Below are positions 1 through 4,831 of a DNA stretch of 5,502 bases, piece by piece. This DNA is from a bacterium. Lineage in GTDB: Bacteria > Bacteroidota > Bacteroidia > Bacteroidales > Muribaculaceae. Numbering within the stretch: the stretch's first letter is position 1; every line of letters begins with the position of its first letter. The position numbers and the translations under genes are program-made. A model generated the notes under the pieces. That model did no database searches, had not been told where the DNA came from, and saw nothing but the letters and a program-made list of their open reading frames with translations. Where the stretch lies: the NCBI GenBank assembly GCA_004559845.1, contig SFWW01000098.1, positions 1 through 5,502 of the forward strand, written 5' to 3'.

Positions 1-203
1 AACCTTTCTCCACTTATTGTATAATCCGTATGCAAAAGCATATCATAAATCATAACTAACCCTATACCCATTAAAACGACATCAATAAGAAGAATCCATA
101 TTGAGTCATAACACAAGTATATTGAACCTAAAAAAGCGATGGTCATGCTTATGCAAAACCAAACATACCATTTAGCGACTTTTGATTTGTAAACTTTATT
201 CAT
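1..203 (-). CDS. PH-domain-like small membrane protein, N-terminal part (3' end beyond window)
   Basis: This frame opens at an ATG at 203 and stays open to the left edge, giving 67 complete codons starting MNKVYKSKVAKWYVWF. A short basic N-terminus is followed by two closely spaced hydrophobic helices, about residues 14-31 and 36-56, and then a DYTISGER segment. Two N-terminal helices followed by a 'Y-x-I-x-G-[DE]-x-L' strand is the layout of small bacterial PH-domain membrane proteins (YyaB-like, bPH_4 type), in which a cytoplasmic beta domain follows the helices. That family match is from memory of the pattern, and the diagnostic domain lies outside the window. The family has no established biochemical role. 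A TAAATTTG box (208-215, minus strand) lies only 4 bp upstream of the ATG and has no TTTG partner at the usual distance, so the promoter is uncertain. The gene points the same way as the sulfatase but is 519 bp away, past repeat DNA, so it is probably a separate unit. Confidence 0.6.
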   Translation of the reverse strand, partial: MNKVYKSKVAKWYVWFCISMTIAFLGSIYLCYDSIWILLIDVVLMGIGLVMIYDMLLHTDYTISGER

Positions 204-291
204 GCGGCAAATTTACAAATAAATTTTTAGAAGTTCCCTATAATCCTATATTAGAGGGTAATGTTTCCAATGATATTGCTGTCTTTTACCC

Positions 292-335
292 GGTCTGCGC
301 TCTACCATACATTTGCAATGTATTAAACGCAGACC
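292..335. repeat. Nested perfect hairpin (two stacked stems)
   Basis: An outer 8-bp perfect stem, GGTCTGCG (292-299) with CGCAGACC (328-335), encloses an inner 7-bp perfect stem, ATACATT (307-313) with AATGTAT (317-323), closed by a 3-base loop. The internal loop has 7 bases on one side (300-306) and 4 on the other (324-327). The two stems are read directly from the sequence. Such a structure could be a REP-type repeat, a small mobile-element end or a structured RNA. There is no U-run on either strand, so a simple intrinsic terminator is unlikely. Confidence 0.55.
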
Positions 336-352
336 CTATGCAGACAACCTTT

Positions 353-541
353 AATGATTGCAAAGGGACGGTTCTTTTGCAATCAAATTCAGCATAATGC
401 ATTCATTATCAAAACTTTAATGAAGATTTTTACATCGAAAAATTTCAAAGAAAAATCTTTCCAAAATAATCCGTCAAAACCCTGACACACAAATTATTAC
501 GCGGCTTTTGATTGCAAAAGAACCGTCCCTTTGCAATCATT
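353..541. repeat. REP-like inverted pair (35-bp arms, MITE/BIME-like)
   Basis: Positions 353-387 and 507-541 are perfect reverse complements over 35 bp, separated by a 119-bp AT-rich core. Each arm is itself a hairpin: in the left arm TGATTGCAAA (355-364) pairs with TTTGCAATCA (376-385) around the 11-base loop GGGACGGTTCT. Two head-to-head hairpins of this kind match the architecture of REP doublets (BIMEs), which are mobilised by REP-associated Y1 tyrosine transposases (RAYT, IS200-like). I associate GGGACGGTT-containing hairpins with such elements, but this is recollection and not a search result. No transposase gene is present, so the element would be non-autonomous. The outermost matching bases are AA/TT and no target-site duplication is evident. 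Confidence 0.65.
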
Positions 542-668
542 TTTGCTTTTCGTTTCCTTTCAATAAGTGTGAGAGTCGCCGATTGTTTTGTGGCGGTTTT
601 GCACCCGTTACATGCCAAAGTCATGTCCCTACCGGTGGGTGGAATTTTGCAGGCGGATGGGAATCAGC

Positions 669-717
669 ATTAAGCATTCTGAATTAAGCATTGTGCATTA
701 TGAATTGTGCATTAAAA
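669..717. repeat. Short degenerate heptamer tandem array (6 units plus a partial)
   Basis: Read on the plus strand in 7-base steps from 669, the units are attaagc, attctga, attaagc, attgtgc, attatga and attgtgc, followed by attaaaa (711-717). The consensus is ATT-[A/G]-[T/A]-G-[C/A]. The preceding seven bases (662-668, aatcagc) may be a decayed unit. The array ends 5 bp before the stop codon of the minus-strand sulfatase gene, so it lies just downstream of that gene. The same unit variants in the same orientation occur in the longer array at 4577-4709. Confidence 0.8.
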
Positions 718-722
718 AAATT

Positions 723-2357
723 CTAATTCCCTTTAAACCAGTCTGTTTCGAGCACGATGTTGGAGATTTGTTGCTTTTGGGCAGGGGAGAGCCGCTGCGA
801 ATGCGGATTGAAGAGGTCTTTGCCCACGCCACGCCAACTTTGGTTCACACGCAGCAGTCCCAATAGGGTGGGGTACACGTCGGTTTGGAAAATCTTCGTG
901 GTATCATGGCTTCGGTGAGGCAAGGGGTATCCGCCGGTGATGATGAGCGGTATGCGGGCATGCGCTTGGTCGGTCCACCCATCGGCATGATGGTCTGATG
1001 CCAGGATAATCAAACTATTATTCCACTGTCCATTCTTGCGCAGTGCAGCGATCAGGCGCCCGAGGTGGAAGTCGAAATAATTGGCGCGTTCAAAAAATAG
1101 CAATTGTTCTTCCCCGTATTTTTTGTCTTGAAAATCGTGAAGCCGTTTTGAAAAATGTGTGCCGCAAGGCGTGTGTGTAGAGATATTGAGCACGGTGATA
1201 AAAGCGCGCTGATTTTTGTAGGTGTTGAGCACTTGTATCGTGCTGTCAACCAGCGATTCGTCGTAGTCTTCGCCATGTTTAATGGTGCTATAGAGCGAAT
1301 CGATGCCATAGGCGTGGCACATTTCCTGCTGATGCCACACGTGTTTTCCGGTGGGAATCACCATGGCGGTGGCATAGCCCAGTTCCTTGCACACACTTCC
1401 CAAACCGCGGTGCGCATTGTGGGTGAAGGCATTCACCGTGTTTTTGGTGCTGTGTTGAAGGATGCCGCTCATGTAGATTAGTTGGCCGTCGCTACTCCAG
1501 CCAATCCCCGTTTCCGACGCCATGTTCAGGTTGCAATACTGCGCCTCGTTGGCCAATCGAGCAAGGTTGGGCATCACGCTGTCGGTGTTGCACACTGCCG
1601 TAATGGCTTCCGACATGATGCTTTCCATCAATATAAAAATCACATTGTCGGGCAATGCAGTGCCGCTGCCATAGTGCGGCGTTTCGTTTTTTCGCTGCTT
1701 TTCAAGCGCTTGCATGGCTTTGGCGTCGGCTTCGGTGGCGCTCCGATGCATATCCAGCGTGTAGAGGCTACTGTAGAACAAGTGGAAAAATCCATAGCGA
1801 TAGCCGGTTACGTAGGGGTTTGAGCCGAAATTGCCGGTCCACCAACCCAAACTCTTTCCCACCGTGGTGTGCTGAATGCGCGAATTGGCATAGTAGATGC
1901 CAAAAAACGATAGCACAATCGGGATGAACAGATAATACCACTTGATCCACTCTTTATCGTTGCTCAATCGATAAATCACCCAATAGAAAGCGCCAAGCAC
2001 GAGCACCGACACCACGATGTCGCGCCAATGCACCAGCGCCAAAATACTTTCGCCAAGGATGTCGAAGTTGCGCAATTCGCCTATCAAGGTGATATCCACA
2101 TAGGTGTTGAAATGGCGAAGATACACCACATTCACCATGCACCACAGCCAAAATGCGCCCTCCACAGCCATCTGTGCGTGCTTGTGGCGGATGGTGTACA
2201 CTATCAGTGTCATTATCGAGGCGTCGAACACGATGCCAAACAGGCTGCTGAGTATGTAGATGCGCTCTTTGAGCTGTCCGTCGCCCAGCAATATGTAGTC
2301 GTAGTGCACATAGAGCAGGAGCAAACAGTTGAGCACAAGGCTGAGAAGTAGTTTCAT
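723..2357 (-). CDS. LtaS/OpgB-like membrane sulfatase-fold phosphotransferase
   Basis: This 544-residue protein has five predicted membrane helices (about residues 2-20, 30-54, 63-80, 110-129 and 138-157) followed by an extracytoplasmic sulfatase-fold domain from about 235 to 520. This is the plan of lipoteichoic acid synthase, phosphoglycerol transferase OpgB and related enzymes, which move phosphoglycerol or phosphoethanolamine groups from lipids onto surface glycans or lipids. Metal and active-site residues can be placed: E246 in FILMES, S288 in GWSSDG, H395 in STHTP, and D455-H456 in ASDHH. GWSSDG aligns with the GKTSDS motif of LtaS, so Ser replaces the catalytic Thr. The ATG at 2357 is chosen over an in-frame TTG at 2366, because it starts directly at the hydrophobic helix; neither start has a Shine-Dalgarno sequence. 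The gene is 106 bp downstream of the nuclease gene with no visible promoter, so cotranscription is likely. The acceptor is unknown. Gram-negative Bacteroidota lack classical lipoteichoic acid, so OpgB-like or lipid/glycan head-group transfer is the better guess. Confidence 0.85.
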   Translation of the reverse strand: MKLLLSLVLNCLLLLYVHYDYILLGDGQLKERIYILSSLFGIVFDASIMTLIVYTIRHKHAQMAVEGAFWLWCMVNVVYLRHFNTYVDITLIGELRNFDILGESILALVHWRDIVVSVLVLGAFYWVIYRLSNDKEWIKWYYLFIPIVLSFFGIYYANSRIQHTTVGKSLGWWTGNFGSNPYVTGYRYGFFHLFYSSLYTLDMHRSATEADAKAMQALEKQRKNETPHYGSGTALPDNVIFILMESIMSEAITAVCNTDSVMPNLARLANEAQYCNLNMASETGIGWSSDGQLIYMSGILQHSTKNTVNAFTHNAHRGLGSVCKELGYATAMVIPTGKHVWHQQEMCHAYGIDSLYSTIKHGEDYDESLVDSTIQVLNTYKNQRAFITVLNISTHTPCGTHFSKRLHDFQDKKYGEEQLLFFERANYFDFHLGRLIAALRKNGQWNNSLIILASDHHADGWTDQAHARIPLIITGGYPLPHRSHDTTKIFQTDVYPTLLGLLRVNQSWRGVGKDLFNPHSQRLSPAQKQQISNIVLETDWFKGN

Positions 2358-2463
2358 TCGACTCAATGATGATTTTTTGTGAACACTTCACGAGGAAGTG
2401 CTGAAAATTTCCCCCGAAAGATTCCGGGATCCGTCGCTTTCTTGGTGGGCAGTGTGGGAGCAC

Positions 2464-3237
2464 CTATCGGTAGATGCTATTGAGCAGGTGGGCTAAGCGG
2501 AGTCCGCCTTTGAGCAACTGCTGTTCCACCACCGGGGCATATTTCGCGCCGTAGTCGTACGACACCTTTGTGCCTTCCGGTGTGTCGGCATATACGCCTG
2601 CCGTGATTGCCACACATTCTTTTGCCCAAGCATCAATATCGCCGCTCACAATCTGAGCTTCCTCTTCTGCCGATGCACGGTCGATTTGAAATTGCCATTC
2701 GCTGTAGCTCCACTTGTGCACAAATTCCACCAGTTCGCTATCCCAATAGCTGTGAAGGTTGGTGTGGCGGTTAAAACTCATAATATTCACTTTGTTGCCT
2801 CCCAGGTCGCTTCTGTGACCCATGTGCAGGGGCTGGTGCAAATCGCCCACAAGGTGGATGAGCATGCGCAATGCCACATTTTCGTCGTCATGGCTAAGGT
2901 TGCCGTTTTTGAGTTTGCTCATAATTTCGCCCAGTGCCACCACCACGTCGCCCGTTTTGGCAAGTGGCGCATTTTCGTAGGTTTCACCTTCGTCCACATT
3001 CTTATAGTGCCACGTTTTGGTGTAGCGATATTCCGGAGTGTTGCTGGCATTGTCGAGCCAATTGGCGTAGTACACTAACGAATGGCCGTCGAGGGCGGCT
3101 ATCACTTTGGCTTTCGCTTCCGGGGTGAGATGTTGCTCGGCAATGTATGCCGTCACGTCGTGACCTTTTTGCCCCCATGCCCAGGCACCCAAAGTGGTGC
3201 ACAGCGCTGCAAAAAGGAATAAATAATTACGTTTCAT
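2464..3237 (-). CDS. Secreted S1/P1-type zinc nuclease
   Basis: This 257-residue exported phosphodiesterase belongs to the S1/P1 nuclease family, whose members cleave single-stranded DNA and RNA to 5'-nucleotides using three zinc ions. Residues 1-20 (MKRNYLFLFA then ALCTTLGAWA) form a signal peptide. Cleavage after AWA would leave W21 as the mature N-terminus, as the family requires because the N-terminal Trp binds zinc. All nine expected metal ligands are present: W21 and H26 (WGQKGH), D62, H77 (TWHYKN), H128, D132 and H138 (IHLVGDLHQPLH), and H162 and D166 (LHSYWDSE). The mature chain of about 237 residues is shorter than fungal S1/P1 and contains one cysteine (C208), so it lacks their disulfides. 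The ATG at 3237 is preferred over upstream in-frame starts reaching 3315, because those would bury the signal peptide and overlap the promoter. It is likely periplasmic or extracellular, with a role in nucleic-acid scavenging. Activity on DNA, RNA or other phosphoesters cannot be told from sequence. Confidence 0.95.
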   Translation of the reverse strand: MKRNYLFLFAALCTTLGAWAWGQKGHDVTAYIAEQHLTPEAKAKVIAALDGHSLVYYANWLDNASNTPEYRYTKTWHYKNVDEGETYENAPLAKTGDVVVALGEIMSKLKNGNLSHDDENVALRMLIHLVGDLHQPLHMGHRSDLGGNKVNIMSFNRHTNLHSYWDSELVEFVHKWSYSEWQFQIDRASAEEEAQIVSGDIDAWAKECVAITAGVYADTPEGTKVSYDYGAKYAPVVEQQLLKGGLRLAHLLNSIYR

Positions 3238-3266
3238 TATCAAAATATTTTGGTTAACTTCTGCCG

Positions 3267-3298
3267 TAAAGTTACCACAAATTTTCCACCCCGCCAAA
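3267..3298 (-). promoter_or_regulatory. Promoter of the S1/P1 nuclease gene
   Basis: On the minus strand a TTTG box (3298-3295) is followed after exactly 20 bp by TAACTTTA (3274-3267), a 7-of-8 match to the Bacteroides -7 consensus TAnnTTTG. Transcription would begin near 3260, giving a 5' leader of roughly 20-25 bases before the ATG at 3237. This places the upstream in-frame extension of the nuclease frame inside the promoter and supports the chosen start. It also suggests that the nuclease (and probably the sulfatase after it) can be expressed independently of the acyltransferase. Confidence 0.6.
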
Positions 3299-3391
3299 TT
3301 TTTCCGCCCCTGCAAGCGCTATCTTTGAAGCAGGTATGGGCTCATTATTTACTTAAAATCAATAACTTAATCCTCTACGGATTGTACGTGA

Positions 3392-4495
3392 TTATCGGCG
3401 GTGGAGGGCTGCTTTCAGGGATGGAACAATTTTTTGGTAGCCCCACATCCAGAGCAGGGGCAGTGCCACACCGGCGAGGGTGTAGAGGAACCAGAAGCAG
3501 TCGGATTTGCTGTTGTGGTGCACCACCATGTGGCATCCCATTTGCTCCCAATCGAGGGAATAGTAGGCGATTTTGATGGCGCTCACCACCTTAAACGAGA
3601 TGATGTGAAACACATAAATATATAATGAATATTCGCCGCAATGCACCAATGTGCGTTTGATCACGTTGTCGTGCCGATTGATGTGCTTTGCAATGTAGTG
3701 CACCAGCAGGAAGCCGGCGATACCGGTGAGTGGCAGTGTTGCCACATCTTGCAGCCATGGCGAAAGTGTCATGCCATGCCAGCCCAAGGCGGTGCCCAAG
3801 CATAGGATGCCTGCATACACCAACGCCGGCGCCCAATGCTCCTTGATGCGATGCTCGTAGGAGCGATAGAGCACGCCCACACCGAAGAAAAACACGCCCC
3901 ATGCCTCGCGAATGCCGCCTTGCACCACATTCACCACCTTGAGCCCGTTGCCGATTTTGAGCGCGGCAAAACCCAGCGCTGCCAAGCAAATGCACACCAC
4001 GATGCCATTGCCACGCAAGCGGCGCCACTTGCCATCGAGCACATAGTAGAGCGCCAAAAACAAGATGCTCGAAATGAGTAAAGCGCGGAAAAACCAAAAT
4101 GCGCCGGCAAGAAATTCGTCGTAGCCCGACATAGAGGTCACGATGTTCACTGCGCGCTGCAAAAAGGTGTGGAGATTGTAGGGGTGGGTCACGCCGTTTT
4201 CCCAATTGCCATAGTGCTCGCTCAGGAGCCCGATGCGAAACATAAGGTTGTGGATGAGCAAGAAGAATAGCGACCACTTCACCATCGGTACATACAAACC
4301 TTTAAATCGCTTCACCACAAACGACCAGGGGTCGGACAAATATTTGCGGCTAAAAAAGTAGCCGGCAGTGATGAAGAAAATAGGCATGTGAAACAGGTAA
4401 ACGATATGCATCAAAAAGCCGGGGCCTTCAGTGTGACCTACCACCATCAATATGATGGCAATGCCCTTACAAATGGAAATAACGTGGTTGCGCAT
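3392..4495 (-). CDS. Membrane acyltransferase family 3 protein (O-acetyltransferase-like)
   Basis: This 367-residue polytopic membrane protein has about ten hydrophobic segments. It fits the acyltransferase-3 family (OafA/NolL/fucose 4-O-acetylase-like), whose members transfer acetyl or other acyl groups across the membrane onto sugars of polysaccharides, LPS or other envelope glycans. Visible family features are the N-terminal K10-G11 and VVGH (H21) of the first helix, FHMPIFFITAGYFFSR (35-50) in the second helix with its His-x-Pro, an F/W-rich WFFRALL stretch (134-140), and the late GEYSLYIYVFH (287-297). Length is typical of the integral-membrane-only form, with no extra periplasmic SGNH domain. 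The ATG at 4495 lies about 20 bases after the predicted transcription start. The spacer to the nuclease gene is 154 bp with its own promoter, so this may be a separate transcript or the head of a loosely coupled unit. The sugar acceptor is unknown; no glycosyltransferase or capsule gene is in view to suggest one. Confidence 0.88.
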   Translation of the reverse strand: MRNHVISICKGIAIILMVVGHTEGPGFLMHIVYLFHMPIFFITAGYFFSRKYLSDPWSFVVKRFKGLYVPMVKWSLFFLLIHNLMFRIGLLSEHYGNWENGVTHPYNLHTFLQRAVNIVTSMSGYDEFLAGAFWFFRALLISSILFLALYYVLDGKWRRLRGNGIVVCICLAALGFAALKIGNGLKVVNVVQGGIREAWGVFFFGVGVLYRSYEHRIKEHWAPALVYAGILCLGTALGWHGMTLSPWLQDVATLPLTGIAGFLLVHYIAKHINRHDNVIKRTLVHCGEYSLYIYVFHIISFKVVSAIKIAYYSLDWEQMGCHMVVHHNSKSDCFWFLYTLAGVALPLLWMWGYQKIVPSLKAALHRR

Positions 4496-4520
4496 GAACG
4501 GAGATGTTTGATTTCAACCA

Positions 4521-4552
4521 CAAAGGTAGCTCAATACCCCCATTTAAGCAAA
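4521..4552 (-). promoter_or_regulatory. Promoter of the acyltransferase gene
   Basis: On the minus strand TTTG (4552-4549) and a perfect TAnnTTTG box, TACCTTTG (4528-4521), are separated by exactly 20 bp, which matches the Bacteroides -33/-7 arrangement. The expected start is near 4514, giving a leader of about 20 bases before the ATG at 4495. The -33 box ends only 24 bp from the first unit of the heptamer array, so the array sits directly upstream of this promoter. Confidence 0.7.
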
Positions 4553-4560
4553 TAATAGAG

Positions 4561-4709
4561 ATTAGAAGTTAGAACCATTATGCATTAACCATTATGAATT
4601 AAGCATTATGCATTGTGCATTGTGCATTAAGCATTAAGCATTATGAATTATGCATTATGAATTAAGCATTATGCATTATGAATTAAGCATTATGAATTAT
4701 GCATTACTC
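4561..4709. repeat. Degenerate heptamer tandem array (18 units plus a partial, with a 2-unit prefix)
   Basis: From 4577 to 4702 the sequence reads as 18 consecutive 7-base units, followed by a partial one (attactc, 4703-4709). Units are attatgc, attatga, attaagc and attgtgc, with one divergent attaacc. The consensus is ATT-[A/G]-[T/A]-G-[C/A], with variation confined mainly to positions 4, 5 and 7. Just before it, 4561-4574 reads attagaa gttagaa, two units of a different heptamer, joined by cc (4575-4576). There are no unique spacers, so it is not a CRISPR. Three units span 21 bp, or two helical turns, so every third unit would present the same DNA face. Confidence 0.85.
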
Positions 4710-4750
4710 TAAAATTTTTGTCAATAAATCAAAAAAAATGTTTACATTAT

Positions 4751-4780
4751 TTTGTGGTAAATAAAAAATATATAAATTTG
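4751..4780 (+). promoter_or_regulatory. Promoter of nagA
   Basis: TTTG (4751-4754) is followed after 18 bp by a perfect TAnnTTTG box, TAAATTTG (4773-4780). The spacer is slightly shorter than the usual 19-21 bp. Transcription would start near 4787, leaving a leader of about 45 AT-rich bases before the ATG at 4832. The leader has no obvious Shine-Dalgarno sequence, as is common in Bacteroidota. Confidence 0.5.
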
Positions 4781-4831
4781 TGATGCTAAACTAAATTGAC
4801 TTTTAATAAAGAGTTATATCACTTAATAATT

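Larger units (their letters stand above)
204..722. other. Gene-free, repeat-rich spacer
   Basis: No convincing gene lies in these 519 bases between the stop of the sulfatase gene and the start of the PH-like gene. The spacer holds, in order, a nested hairpin (292-335), a REP-like inverted pair (353-541), an unexplained tract of about 125 bases (542-668), and a short heptamer array (669-717). Within the inverted pair, the 119-bp core has a further 9-bp stem (423-431 with 451-459). No hairpin is followed by a clear U-run on the minus strand, so no confident terminator for the sulfatase gene can be named. The right-arm hairpin is followed by a T-rich stretch only on the plus strand, where no gene precedes it. 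Confidence 0.7.
4496..4831. other. Divergent intergenic region with heptamer array
   Basis: These 336 bases separate the divergently transcribed acyltransferase and nagA genes and contain no plausible gene. From the left they hold the acyltransferase promoter (4521-4552), two RTTAGAA heptamers (4561-4574), the ATTATGC-type heptamer array (4577-4709), and an extremely AT-rich nagA promoter region (4710-4831). No clear operator palindrome for a GlcNAc-responsive repressor could be picked out. Confidence 0.8.

Noticed and set aside
182..397. Plus-strand open frame of 71 codons
   Set aside because: It overlaps the start of the PH-like gene, crosses the nested hairpin and the left REP arm, and its composition shows no protein family resemblance.
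445..624. Minus-strand open frame of 59 codons starting MTLACNGCKTATKQ
   Set aside because: It runs straight through the right REP-like hairpin and into its AT-rich core, has no recognisable domain or promoter, and is best explained as a chance frame over repeat DNA.
588..866. Plus-strand open frame of 92 codons
   Set aside because: It is read through the heptamer array and antisense to the C-terminus of the sulfatase; no recognisable protein features.
2358..2366. In-frame TTG at 2366 as sulfatase start
   Set aside because: It adds only three residues before an ATG that leads directly into the first membrane helix, and no ribosome-binding sequence favours it.
2384..2428. Small hairpins between the nuclease and sulfatase genes (6-bp stem at 2384-2400; weaker stem at 2412-2428) as a terminator
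   Set aside because: Stems are short and not followed by a T-run on the minus strand; they do not convincingly separate the two genes.
1954..2463. Minus-strand open frame of 169 codons covering the gap between nuclease and sulfatase
   Set aside because: Most of it overlaps the sulfatase gene in another frame and the translation is rich in Arg, His and Cys without domains; the sulfatase frame carries clear family motifs.
3238..3315. N-terminal extension of the nuclease to 3315
   Set aside because: It would place 26 mostly polar residues before the signal peptide and would overlap the predicted promoter.
3369..3383. AATCC/GGATT stem just after the acyltransferase stop as a terminator
   Set aside because: Only a 5-bp stem with an interrupted T-rich tail; too weak to call.
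4577..4709. CRISPR array
   Set aside because: The period is 7 bases with no unique spacers and no cas genes nearby.
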